Part shown: positions 1-7,301 of the stretch, piece by piece
Layout: every line of letters starts with the position of its first letter
Numbering within the stretch: the stretch's first letter is position 1
Origin: Sulfurovum sp.
GTDB lineage: Bacteria > Campylobacterota > Campylobacteria > Campylobacterales > Sulfurovaceae
DNA length: 16,847 nt
Assembly: GCA_020721385.1 (NCBI GenBank)
Contig: DYMW01000030.1
Span: forward strand, 1 to 16,847
Direction of reading: 5' to 3'
Made by a program: the position numbers and the translations under genes
The notes under the pieces: model-generated
Database searches by the model: none
Seen by the model: the letters and a program-made list of their open reading frames with translations, nothing else
What the model was told of the DNA's origin: nothing

Positions 1-325
1 TAAACCGATACCCCAACGTTTCAAGTTGGAGTCGTAAACTCTCTTGTACTTCTCCTTGAAACTCCAAGCTATTCTCTTTTATTGTTCCACCTGTTCCTAA
101 CTTCTTTTTAACCGTTTTTAAAAGCTCTTTTAAATCATTATCGGTTAGATAAAAGGGTTTGACAATGGTCACGACTTTTCCTCTGCGTTTCTCTTTGGCA
201 AAGTGGAGTTGATGTTTTTCTGGGGTTTTGATTTCACTGGTTATTTTTTTGACGGGTTTCTCTTTGTTGTCTGATGCCCATGCATCGTTAAAGTTGGCAC
301 CCATTTCAAACAGATTTTTTTTCAT
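1..325 (-). CDS. yciH: SUI1/YciH-type translation initiation factor, partial (C-terminus off the window)
   Basis: The first 108 residues are visible and the frame is still open at base 1. YciH belongs to the SUI1/eIF1 family, which acts on the small ribosomal subunit during start-site selection; its bacterial role is minor and not fully settled. Residues about 45-108 match the SUI1 fold: a basic stretch KRRGKVVTIV, then KKLGTGGTIK (about 74-83, the conserved glycine loop), then LEFQG and a helix ending in LGYRF. Family members are about 105-115 residues, so only the last few are missing. The first 40 residues are a polar, poorly conserved leader. The ATG at 325-323 shares one base with the stop of tcdA (TAATG), so translation is probably coupled. 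It is the last visible gene of the surE-tcdA-yciH run. The family call is firm; the cellular role is from the family only. Confidence 0.82.
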   Translation of the reverse strand, partial: MKKNLFEMGANFNDAWASDNKEKPVKKITSEIKTPEKHQLHFAKEKRRGKVVTIVKPFYLTDNDLKELLKTVKKKLGTGGTIKENSLEFQGEVQESLRLQLETLGYRF

Positions 326-972
326 TATTGACCTTTTAATATTTTTTTAATGGCTTCAGAACAGACGGTTAATCCAAAAGCTCCTGTAACGGCTACACAA
401 GAACCTTTTTCTTTACATTTGTCCTCTTCAGGGGAGAATACTACGGTAAAGTTTCTATCAAATTTGGCTTTTTTGAGTTCATTACGTATTTTTCGTGCCA
501 ACGCATCGCCAGAGGTTTTCCAAATGGAAGCGACTTGGATTTGTGAGGCATCAAAACGTTTGGCTGAACCCGTGGACATAATGAGTTTTTTATAGACTTT
601 TTTTGCCAATTCTATTTTTACTTTGGTGGTATCGGCTGCATCAATAACAACATCATAGGGTTCAAAATCAAAACGTTCTACCCATGCCATGTCCATCTGT
701 TGATGAATGGTTGTTACTGTAGGGTAAAGTTGTTGTAGCGTTTGGGTTTTGAGTTCACCTACAGCCTCAGAGCCTATTTGACGGTTTTGGTTGGTTATAT
801 CGTAGGTATCATAATCTAAAATAGTAATGTTAGAAACACCTGAACGCCATAAGCAGTCAAGGGCATAAGAGCCTACACCACCCACACCCAATATTAGAAT
901 TTTTGCTTGTTGAATCTTTTTAAAATCCTCTTTACCAAAGAGCATTTTGCAACGCTCAAATCTTAAATCCAT
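325..972 (-). CDS. tcdA: tRNA threonylcarbamoyladenosine dehydratase TcdA (ThiF/MoeB/HesA family)
   Basis: The product is a 215-residue E1-like enzyme. TcdA uses ATP to dehydrate t6A at position 37 of ANN-decoding tRNAs, forming the cyclic ct6A form. The Rossmann ATP site GVGGVGS lies at residues 29-35, followed by the acidic DYDTYD stretch and NQNRQ near residue 60, where the conserved arginine contacts ATP. VVIDAADT (about 109-116) and the C-terminal VAVTGAFG segment are also typical of the family. It is shorter than the E. coli protein (about 268), lacking most of the C-terminal extension. Other E1-like proteins (ThiF, MoeB) usually carry zinc CxxC pairs, which are absent here, and that favours TcdA. 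The start ATG lies inside the last codons of surE (10-base overlap) and the stop overlaps yciH, so the gene is probably translated by coupling; no strong ribosome binding site is seen. Confidence 0.88.
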   Translation of the reverse strand: MDLRFERCKMLFGKEDFKKIQQAKILILGVGGVGSYALDCLWRSGVSNITILDYDTYDITNQNRQIGSEAVGELKTQTLQQLYPTVTTIHQQMDMAWVERFDFEPYDVVIDAADTTKVKIELAKKVYKKLIMSTGSAKRFDASQIQVASIWKTSGDALARKIRNELKKAKFDRNFTVVFSPEEDKCKEKGSCVAVTGAFGLTVCSEAIKKILKGQ

Positions 973-1742
973 GATTCTAACGCTTTAATATCATCATAAG
1001 AGGTCATATCTAAATGCACAGGAGTAATGGAGACATAGCCTTGATTCACCGCTTCAAAGTCGGTTATATGACCTTTGGTATCCATCCATTCTAAGTTGGG
1101 CAAACCTATCCAATAATACTCAAGACCACGTGGATTGTGGTGAACTTCTGCATCATTACCATAAATTCTGTTTCCTGCACGGGTAATTTTAAATCCTTTA
1201 CACGCACTGCTTGGAATTGGGGGAATATTAATATTTAAAAATTTTCGTTTAGGTAGAGGAAATTCATGGTCAAAAATTTTTTTTACCAAAGTGTAGATGG
1301 TCTCTTGTGCTAAGGTGTATCCCAATCTGTCGATGTTTTCGCAATGTGTCTTACAAACTTGTGAAATGGCAATGGCAGGAATGCCTTGGAGTACCGCTTC
1401 CATTGCAGCAGAGGCAGTTCCTGAATAGGTAATGTCTTCGCCCATGTTGGCACCTTTATTGATGCCTGATATGACAATGTCAGGTTTATAGTGAGAATCA
1501 TAAAGTTTATGCAGTGCTAAAAAGACACAATCGGTAGGCGTTCCATCGTCTAGTTTAAAGAAACCTTTTTCTAACTCTACAAAACGTAAGGGTTTGGTAA
1601 GCGTTAAAGAGTGTCCACAAGCAGACTTTTCTAAGGTTGGTGCAACCGTGGTTATTTCACCCAAAGGTTTGAGTGCCTCAATAAGGGCTAAAAGAGCTGG
1701 TGAGTCGAATCCGTCGTCGTTGGTTATCAATATTTTTTTCAT
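963..1742 (-). CDS. surE: 5'/3'-nucleotidase SurE
   Basis: SurE is a metal-dependent cytosolic phosphatase that removes phosphate from nucleoside monophosphates and supports stationary-phase survival. The protein is 259 residues when started at the ATG at 1742, which puts the family hallmark MKKILITNDDG at the very N-terminus. The metal ligands are visible as Asp9, Asp10, Ser40 (in EKSACGHS) and Asn95 (in SGINKGANMG). The ITYSGTASAAMEA segment follows, and a dimerisation tail near the C-terminus is typical. The open frame runs upstream to 2018, but that extension lies antisense to greA and has no SurE homology, so I reject it. No good Shine-Dalgarno sequence precedes the ATG, and the upstream 50 bases are shared with the divergent greA promoter. 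It heads surE-tcdA-yciH, overlapping tcdA by 10 bases. Confidence 0.93.
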   Translation of the reverse strand: MKKILITNDDGFDSPALLALIEALKPLGEITTVAPTLEKSACGHSLTLTKPLRFVELEKGFFKLDDGTPTDCVFLALHKLYDSHYKPDIVISGINKGANMGEDITYSGTASAAMEAVLQGIPAIAISQVCKTHCENIDRLGYTLAQETIYTLVKKIFDHEFPLPKRKFLNINIPPIPSSACKGFKITRAGNRIYGNDAEVHHNPRGLEYYWIGLPNLEWMDTKGHITDFEAVNQGYVSITPVHLDMTSYDDIKALESWI

Positions 1743-1748
1743 TTTGTA

Positions 1749-1757
1749 TGGTATAAT
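1749..1757 (+). promoter_or_regulatory. Extended -10 promoter for greA-argC
   Basis: TGGTATAAT is a perfect extended -10 (TGnTATAAT). It lies about 38 bases before the greA GTG, giving an expected transcript start near 1764. No -35 hexamer sits at 16-18 bases; the upstream sequence is T-rich instead, as is usual for sigma-70 promoters in Campylobacterota. It starts only 7 bases upstream of the divergent surE ATG, so initiation in the two directions may interfere. Confidence 0.65.
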
Positions 1758-1794
1758 ATTCCCAATTAAAACCATATTGGTAAAAGGGAGAAAC

Positions 1795-2283
1795 GTGGAA
1801 AAAGAACCAATGTTGCAAACAACATTTAGTAGATTGTCAACCGAGTTAGAATATCTTAAAACAGTTGAGCGAGGTTTGATTGCTAAGGCGATTGATGAAG
1901 CAAGAGAGTTGGGGGATTTAAAAGAGAATGCTGAGTACCATTCTGCCAAAGACAAACAAGGATTGATGGAATCAAGAATTTTTGATTTAACCGATTTGGT
2001 CAGTCGTGCACATGTCATAGACCCTTCAAAATTGGCACACGTCAGAGTGAGTTTTGGTTCAACCGTAGAGTTGGTGGATCAAGAAGATGATTCAGAAGTA
2101 ACCTATACAATTGTAGGTTCACAAGAGTCTGATCCTGAAAGAGGATTAATCTCTATTGCTTCACCCATGGCTAGAGTATTGTTGGGAAAAGAGGAGGGTG
2201 ACGAGGTCGAAGTCATTCTTCCTAATGGCAGAAAATCTTTTGATATTGAATCAATTTCTTATGTGGAGATAGTGATTAAATGA
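1795..2283 (+). CDS. greA: Transcription elongation factor GreA
   Basis: GreA enters the secondary channel of RNA polymerase and stimulates cleavage of backtracked RNA, releasing arrested complexes. I start it at the GTG at 1795, which has a good ribosome binding site (GGGAG at 1786-1790, 4 bases away) and gives 162 residues, close to the usual 158-160. The N-terminal coiled-coil hairpin covers about residues 10-75. Its tip carries GDLKENAEY with Asp41 and Glu44, the acidic pair that positions the catalytic magnesium, at the same numbers as in E. coli. The C-terminal FKBP-like domain (about 85-162) ends in the expected LPNGRKSFDIESISY. An open frame continues upstream to 1594 but that part is antisense to surE and not GreA-like. 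The stop overlaps the argC start (ATGA), indicating a two-gene operon. Confidence 0.95.
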   Translation: MEKEPMLQTTFSRLSTELEYLKTVERGLIAKAIDEARELGDLKENAEYHSAKDKQGLMESRIFDLTDLVSRAHVIDPSKLAHVRVSFGSTVELVDQEDDSEVTYTIVGSQESDPERGLISIASPMARVLLGKEEGDEVEVILPNGRKSFDIESISYVEIVIK

Positions 2284-3287
2284 TACGGGTAGGTGTTGTG
2301 GGAGCCAGTGGATACACAGGCTTGGAGTTGGTTAAAATGTTGATGGTGCATCCAGAGTTCCAGTTGAAATATTTGGCAACCACCACAGGTGATAGCATGA
2401 TTGAAGTGTTGCACCCTTCTTTGCTGGATGTCATTACCTATCCTGTCGAAAAAGCAAGTGTCGAAGCAGTCGTTGAACATTGTGATTTGGTTTTTTTAGC
2501 CTTGCCTCATAAAGCTTCTATGGGTTTTGCTAAAGGGTTGATTGCACAAGGTGTTAAAGTGGTTGACCTCTCTGCTGATTATCGTTTGGATTTAGAGACG
2601 TATGAAGAGCATTACTGTGAACACGAAGACAAAGAGCATTTGAATGAATCGGTTTATGCGTTAATTGAGTATTATCGTGAAGCGTTAAAAACAACCAATT
2701 TAGCAGCAGGTCCTGGGTGTTATCCTACGGCGACGCTTTTGGGAATTTTGCCATTTATTCCATATCTTGACACTTCTGCTCCACTGTTTGTAGATGCCAA
2801 ATCGGGTGTGAGTGGAGCAGGAAAGAAGCTTTCTGAAACCACCCATTTTGTAACGATTAATGACAATATTTTTGCGTATAATCCTCTCAAACATCGTCAT
2901 GCCCCTGAAATTGCCCAAAAGATAGAAAAGATTCATGGTGTAAAAATGAATGTGAATTTTGTACCGCATCTTATTCCTGCTACACGGGGTGAGTTGGTTT
3001 CGGTTTATGCGACACTTAAAGAAGATATTGACCCACTAGAGATTTTAAAAAAACATTATGAAAATGATGCATTCATTCGTATTCGTGAAAATCCTGTAGA
3101 TATTAAAAGTACAGCAGGAACCCATTTTTGTGATATTTTTGCAATGAAAAATGGCAATGCACTTTTTGTAAACTCGGCGATTGATAATTTGTTACGGGGT
3201 GCGAGTTCACAAGCTTTGGTTGCTGCCAATTTAATGTGTGGCTTTAGCGAAGGAATGGGCATTCCTACCATTGCTTATGTCCCGTAG
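2280..3287 (+). CDS. argC: N-acetyl-gamma-glutamyl-phosphate reductase ArgC
   Basis: ArgC catalyses the third step of arginine synthesis, the NADPH-dependent reduction of N-acetylglutamyl-5-phosphate to the semialdehyde, in the cytoplasm. The protein is 335 residues, within the normal 310-350 range. The NADP-binding motif GVVGASGYTG is at residues 5-14. The catalytic cysteine is Cys147 within AAGPGCYPT. The later motifs SGVSGAGKK, NPLKHRHAPEI and FVPHLIPATRGE are all present, so the enzyme should be active. Its ATG overlaps the greA stop by 4 bases, so it is translated by coupling and probably transcribed from the greA promoter. The pairing with greA has no obvious metabolic logic. No other arg gene lies nearby. 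It ends 28 bases from the convergent histidine kinase stop. Confidence 0.96.
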   Translation: MIRVGVVGASGYTGLELVKMLMVHPEFQLKYLATTTGDSMIEVLHPSLLDVITYPVEKASVEAVVEHCDLVFLALPHKASMGFAKGLIAQGVKVVDLSADYRLDLETYEEHYCEHEDKEHLNESVYALIEYYREALKTTNLAAGPGCYPTATLLGILPFIPYLDTSAPLFVDAKSGVSGAGKKLSETTHFVTINDNIFAYNPLKHRHAPEIAQKIEKIHGVKMNVNFVPHLIPATRGELVSVYATLKEDIDPLEILKKHYENDAFIRIRENPVDIKSTAGTHFCDIFAMKNGNALFVNSAIDNLLRGASSQALVAANLMCGFSEGMGIPTIAYVP

Positions 3288-3302
3288 TAAGTAAAGAGGA
3301 GC

Positions 3303-3333
3303 AGAGAAGAGAGTATTAATCCTCTTCTTCTCT
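3303..3333. terminator. Hairpin between convergent argC and histidine kinase genes
   Basis: AGAGAAGAGAG at 3303-3313 pairs with the CTCTTCTTCTCT stretch at 3322-3333, giving about 11 pairs with one bulged base and an 8-base loop. It lies just after the argC stop and includes the last codons of the convergent kinase gene. Neither side is followed by a long T-run, so it would be a weak terminator; it may simply separate the two converging transcripts. Confidence 0.33.
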
Positions 3334-5403
3334 GGGTTTGTATCCATCATTGGGTAGTTTAATAATGAAGGTTGTTTTTTTATTTAAAATACTAATAACT
3401 TCAATGGTTCCATGTACTTTTTCAATGAGTTGTTTACTCATATAGAGTCCTAATCCTGTTCCCTTTGATTGGTGTTTGGTGGTAAAGTATGGCTCAAATA
3501 TTTTTTTTAGAATAGGTTTAGCAATTCCACCCGCATTGTCTCGTACCGCAATAATCAGTTCGTTGTTTTCATGATATACGCGAATATAAATGAGTCCATC
3601 TTTGATTTCTCGCTCTTCAAAAGCATCTCTTGCATTATTGATGAGGTTCATAATGACATGTTTAAAATCATTTTCAAACCCTTTATATTTGATGTCTTCT
3701 GGACAATCTAGTTCAATATTGATTTCAGAACGTAGAAGGGTTTCATGAATCAGCCCAATGGTGGATTGAATTGCTTTTTTGATGTTGAAGGTTTGTGCCA
3801 AATCAGATTTATCAACAAAGCGTCTAAAATCTTCAATGGTATTAGAGAGAAATTGTACCGAGTTGTTGATTTTTCCTGCCAATTCTTCAATATTAATTTC
3901 ATTGCTTCTACCTAATCGAGCTTTAATCATCGTATCATTGATAATCCAAGAAACTGTATTGAGCGGTTGTCTCCATTGGTGGGCAATGTTTTCAAGAATT
4001 TCTCCCATGGAAGCGAGTCGTGATTGTTGATTGAGCATGGCACTTTGACGTTTCTCTTTACGAACCGCAGCATCAATTTTGGCTTGTAGCTCTTGGTTGA
4101 GTTTTTCAAGCTGTTTGGTACGTTGGTTAACAATATTTTCAAGGTTTTCTGTTAAAAGGTTTAGTTCATTGGCAGTTTTATGCATAATAGAATAGAGATT
4201 TTTATTGGCAACTTCAAAAGGAGTAATGTTCCCTGCCGTATACTCTTTTAAACTGATGTAATTGTTGCTTGACTCGGAAATAGCAGCAATAATAAAGGTA
4301 TGATTATGATAAGTATTGGGGTGATTTACAGCATTAAAATACTCTTGTGAAGTATTGTACCCAAAGACATGATTGTTACTTTCAATGTTGGAGATATAGT
4401 GTAAAATTGGAATCCTAAATCCATACTCATAAGAGAGACAAGCACCTATCCAAAGTGCTTGAGCAGGTGTTTTTGATAAAAAATTATAAATCTCTTGGGT
4501 TCGGTTCATCATATCATTATAGTTACCAATAGAGAGTTGAACCACATCATCTTCTTGGAGTGGTTGTGCTATTTGAAGACTTTGATCAATGAGGTCACTT
4601 TTGAGAATATGTGCGGCATAAGAGATGTTGTTTTTGGTAATATAGAGAGGAACTTGGGCAAATACAGAGGGGTCATTATCAATATTTGGGAAGTATTTTC
4701 TGTAAATATCCAAAGCAGGACTCTGTTCTATGGTAATAACAGCACTTTTTTTGGTTTTGGTGATTTTTTTCTTTTTACTAATGGGCTTCCAGTCAAAGGC
4801 TTGAAAGAGTTCAACATTGAGATTTTCACCATGCATAAAAATCAAGATAACCGCATTTTCATAAATTTTATCTCCATGAAATATAAAGGTTGTATCAAGA
4901 TTTTGTTCTTTATTGGTAGCACCACCTCCAAATATTTTGAGGTGTCCAAATGCCTGACCTAAGTTATTAATGAAAGTAGAAGTATTACACGTATTGTAAC
5001 TTGTAAGAATTTGCAATGCTTTGGTATCGGGTTGCAGATAGGTCTCAATCAAAGTAATATCAGGCTCTTCAAGTTCTGTTTTTCCTTTGATGTAATTTTG
5101 ATTTAAATCAAGTACCAAAGAGGAGAGCGAACTGCTTTCAAATTTGATAAAAGAGATAATAGGTTGTGTGGTATTTAAATCGGATATTCTATGGTTTTTA
5201 AAAGAGGCAAAGCTTTGCATTCCGACAATGGTAGCATCAGGAAAACTAAGTTTTATTTTTTTCAGTACCCCTATCAATCGTTCTTTATCAATTCCTGGAT
5301 AGTTAATCTCTATTAATAATTTTTTATTGTTTGCAATTTCATGTTCTCTTGTCCATACCATTAAGGAATCATGATTGTCATAATAGTATATGAGTTGTTT
5401 CAA
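3316..5403 (-). CDS. Cytoplasmic FIST-domain sensor histidine kinase (orphan)
   Basis: This is a roughly 695-residue soluble sensor kinase without membrane segments. Residue numbers here count from the GTG at 5412. Residues about 25-395 fit the FIST sensory region (FIST_N then FIST_C), thought to bind small ligands such as amino acids; FGGGATNKEQ near 161-170 and WIGACLSYEYGFR near 321-333 are typical of FIST proteins. A coiled coil (about 405-460, with QRTKQLEKLNQEL) leads to the HisKA domain with phosphoacceptor His478 in ENIAHQWRQPLN. The ATPase domain has the N box MNLINNARDA (588-597), G1 DNAGGI (625-630), FEPYFTT and G2 GTGLGL (651-656), so it looks active. I prefer the TTG at 5403 because the ribosome binding site covers the GTG. 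No response regulator is adjacent. It lies 24-33 bases after the yggS-type gene, so it is probably last in that operon. Confidence 0.9.
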   Translation of the reverse strand: MKQLIYYYDNHDSLMVWTREHEIANNKKLLIEINYPGIDKERLIGVLKKIKLSFPDATIVGMQSFASFKNHRISDLNTTQPIISFIKFESSSLSSLVLDLNQNYIKGKTELEEPDITLIETYLQPDTKALQILTSYNTCNTSTFINNLGQAFGHLKIFGGGATNKEQNLDTTFIFHGDKIYENAVILIFMHGENLNVELFQAFDWKPISKKKKITKTKKSAVITIEQSPALDIYRKYFPNIDNDPSVFAQVPLYITKNNISYAAHILKSDLIDQSLQIAQPLQEDDVVQLSIGNYNDMMNRTQEIYNFLSKTPAQALWIGACLSYEYGFRIPILHYISNIESNNHVFGYNTSQEYFNAVNHPNTYHNHTFIIAAISESSNNYISLKEYTAGNITPFEVANKNLYSIMHKTANELNLLTENLENIVNQRTKQLEKLNQELQAKIDAAVRKEKRQSAMLNQQSRLASMGEILENIAHQWRQPLNTVSWIINDTMIKARLGRSNEINIEELAGKINNSVQFLSNTIEDFRRFVDKSDLAQTFNIKKAIQSTIGLIHETLLRSEINIELDCPEDIKYKGFENDFKHVIMNLINNARDAFEEREIKDGLIYIRVYHENNELIIAVRDNAGGIAKPILKKIFEPYFTTKHQSKGTGLGLYMSKQLIEKVHGTIEVISILNKKTTFIIKLPNDGYKPREEED

Positions 5404-5408
5404 AATAT

Positions 5409-5418
5409 TCACCTCCCT
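5409..5418 (-). promoter_or_regulatory. Strong ribosome binding site that decides the FIST kinase start
   Basis: The minus strand reads AGGGAGGTGA, a near-perfect match to the anti-Shine-Dalgarno complement AGGAGGTGA. Its GGAGG overlaps the candidate GTG start at 5412, which therefore cannot use it. The in-frame TTG at 5403 sits 8 bases beyond the GGAGG core, at ideal spacing, so initiation probably occurs there and the product begins M-K-Q-L-I-Y-Y-Y. Confidence 0.6.
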
Positions 5419-5436
5419 TTTTTATTTAATTCTTGT

Positions 5437-6111
5437 TTATTTAAAAATTTTAGAACCAACACGTACAAGGTTGGAACCACATTGAATGGCCAATTCATAA
5501 TCGTTACTCATGCCCATGGAACAGATTTTTGCACCATGTTGTTTGAGACTTTCATAAATCTTATAGGTAGATTCAAATGAGTTTTGAATAACTTTTCTAT
5601 CTTCACTCAATGCACCGATACTCATCACCCCTTTAAGATTGATGTTGGGACATTCTTGTTGAATTTGAGCATAAATATCCAAAGCTTCATCACTGCTTAC
5701 GCCTGATTTACTTGCTTCATTAGCAGAGTTGATTTGAAGTAAGGCATTCATGCTTTGGTTTTTTTCTGCCAAACGTTGGTTGAGTGCAAGAGCCAATTTC
5801 AAAGAGTCCAATGATTGAAACAGAGCAGGGCGTAATTCAATCAGTTTGTTAATCTTGTTGCTTTGTAGTGTGCCTATCATGTGCCACTCTAAAGGTAATG
5901 CTTCTAAATGGTGCATACGTTCTTCAAGTTGTTGTACCTGATTCTCTCCAAAAGCACGTTGTCCAAGTGCATAGAGGGTTTTAATATTTTCTTCATCACT
6001 GTATTTTCCTACGGCTACCAGTTTGACGATATGGTGTTCATTAACGTGTATCCGTGCTTGTTCAATATTCCAAATTACTTCATCTAAATTTTTATTTAAT
6101 TGTTGTTTCAT
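5437..6111 (-). CDS. yggS: YggS/PLPBP family pyridoxal-phosphate homeostasis protein
   Basis: YggS proteins bind pyridoxal 5'-phosphate without enzymatic activity and buffer the cofactor and amino-acid/keto-acid pools. The product is 224 residues, normal for the family, with an alanine-racemase-like barrel. The PLP lysine is Lys36 in LVAVGKYS. Further family motifs are FGENQVQQ near 75-82, WHMIGTLQSNK near 95-105, and the C-terminal phosphate site SMGMSNDYELAIQ followed by VRVGSKIF. The common VSK around the lysine is VGK here, a mild variation. AGGA lies 6 bases before the ATG. The gene is only 3 bases downstream of rseP and upstream of the FIST kinase, so the three are probably cotranscribed. 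A functional link to the kinase is possible, since some FIST domains are thought to sense amino acids, but that is a guess. Confidence 0.92.
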   Translation of the reverse strand: MKQQLNKNLDEVIWNIEQARIHVNEHHIVKLVAVGKYSDEENIKTLYALGQRAFGENQVQQLEERMHHLEALPLEWHMIGTLQSNKINKLIELRPALFQSLDSLKLALALNQRLAEKNQSMNALLQINSANEASKSGVSSDEALDIYAQIQQECPNINLKGVMSIGALSEDRKVIQNSFESTYKIYESLKQHGAKICSMGMSNDYELAIQCGSNLVRVGSKIFK

Positions 6112-6114
6112 TTT

Positions 6115-7170
6115 TTATCCTAATAGTCTATGTATATCATTGTACAATCCTACCAACATTAAGCTGAGTAAAATAGCCCATCCCATTAAGGTTAGTTTTA
6201 ACATCACCTCTTCATTGGGTGCTTTTTTGGTTATCATCTCATAAAGGTTAAAGAGTACATGTCCACCATCAAGTGCAGGGATAGGCAATAGATTGATGAC
6301 TCCTAAATTGACAGAAATGAGTGCTGTAAAAAAGAGTAGAGCAACCATACCCATATTGGCAACTTTGGCTGTGGTATCAACAATACCCACCACACCACTA
6401 AGATTTTCCAAAGGAATCAGACCTATAACCAATTTTTGAACACTTTTAAAAATATATAATGATGCTTTTTGAGTCTGCTCATAGGCATAATTAATGCCAT
6501 CACTTAAACCATAATGTATTGTACCAATGGCATTGATATCAGGGCTTATTCCTATAAGGTATCTTTTTTCTATTTCACCAAAATTGTTTGGCACATCAAG
6601 CAGTTTAGGGGTAATGGTAAAATCTATAAGATTGTTGTCTCGTAGAACAGTGAGGGAAATTGGGGTAGTTTGTGCTTGAATTTTTTCTCCTACCTCTTCC
6701 CAATATAAAATGGGTTGACCATTAATATTACGAATGGTATCGCCAACTCTTACTCCTGCTTCGTAAGCTGGTTGGCTCATATTAATATCGCCAACAGTTG
6801 AAAGCAATTTGGGTACACCAATAGCAGTAATGCTCAGATAGAGTAAAAAAGCAAGGAAAAAATTGGCAAAAGGTCCCGCCAAAGAGATAACAATACGTTG
6901 CCAAGGAGCTTTAGCGTTGTAGCTGTCATCCTCAAAACTTTTTTTACTTGGGTCACTGTCATCTTGACCCTTCATTCGAATGTATCCACCTAATGGAATG
7001 GTGGAAATACTCCACTGGGTTTGTCCTATTTGTTTGGTTAAAATGCGTTTTCCAAAACCGATACTGAAAACTTCAACGTGTATTTTGAAAAAACGTGCGG
7101 CAATAAAGTGTCCTAGTTCATGAAAAAATATTAGCAATGAAAATATGACTAAGGCAATAAAAATTCCCAT
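6115..7170 (-). CDS. rseP: Site-2 intramembrane zinc metalloprotease RseP
   Basis: RseP is an inner-membrane zinc protease that cuts within membrane segments, for example of anti-sigma factors or leftover signal peptides. The protein is 351 residues. The zinc motif HELGH (17-21) sits in the first transmembrane helix, and PLGGYIRMKG (59-68) follows. A membrane helix lies near 97-118, then a single PDZ domain at about 125-190 (two in E. coli). The third zinc ligand is in NLLPIPALDGGH (LDG at 300-302), and a last helix covers 326-342. All catalytic residues are intact. AGGA precedes the ATG by 6 bases. It heads the rseP-yggS-kinase operon from its own extended -10 promoter. In many relatives pgsA directly precedes rseP; here a plus-strand gene separates them. 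Confidence 0.95.
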   Translation of the reverse strand: MGIFIALVIFSLLIFFHELGHFIAARFFKIHVEVFSIGFGKRILTKQIGQTQWSISTIPLGGYIRMKGQDDSDPSKKSFEDDSYNAKAPWQRIVISLAGPFANFFLAFLLYLSITAIGVPKLLSTVGDINMSQPAYEAGVRVGDTIRNINGQPILYWEEVGEKIQAQTTPISLTVLRDNNLIDFTITPKLLDVPNNFGEIEKRYLIGISPDINAIGTIHYGLSDGINYAYEQTQKASLYIFKSVQKLVIGLIPLENLSGVVGIVDTTAKVANMGMVALLFFTALISVNLGVINLLPIPALDGGHVLFNLYEMITKKAPNEEVMLKLTLMGWAILLSLMLVGLYNDIHRLLG

Positions 7171-7195
7171 AAAAATCCTAAAAGTTTTTAGAAGT

Positions 7196-7204
7196 ATTAT
7201 ACCA
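7196..7204 (-). promoter_or_regulatory. Extended -10 promoter for the rseP operon
   Basis: The minus strand reads TGGTATAAT, identical to the greA promoter core. It lies about 26 bases upstream of the rseP ATG, so the transcript would start near 7189 with a short leader. No -35 hexamer is seen at standard spacing. Confidence 0.65.
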
Positions 7205-7256
7205 ACCTATTGATTAAAGGGTAGCTCAAAAAAATTATATAAAAAATAAATTAATA

Positions 7257-7265
7257 TGATAAAAT
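7257..7265 (+). promoter_or_regulatory. Candidate extended -10 promoter for the 332-residue membrane protein gene
   Basis: TGATAAAAT fits TGnTAtAAT with one substitution. It lies 36 bases before the ATG, within a very A/T-rich run (7230-7275). The gene also has a strong ribosome binding site, AAGGAGA at 7291-7297. The tract between this and the rseP promoter (7205-7256) is the only divergent control region here. Confidence 0.5.
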
Positions 7266-7301
7266 ATAAAATTAGATAATGGAGCTTAAAAAGGAGATTT
7301 C

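Noticed and set aside
1594..1794. Upstream extension of greA
   Set aside because: It lies antisense to surE, precedes the promoter TGGTATAAT, and GreA begins a few residues before the coiled coil; the GTG at 1795 has a good ribosome binding site.
1743..2018. N-terminal extension of surE
   Set aside because: The frame is open but antisense to greA, and SurE proteins begin at MKKILITNDDG.
4495..4962. Long open frame on the plus strand inside the FIST kinase gene
   Set aside because: It is antisense to well-conserved FIST coding sequence, has no ribosome binding site or recognisable domain, and is expected by chance in an A/T-rich gene.
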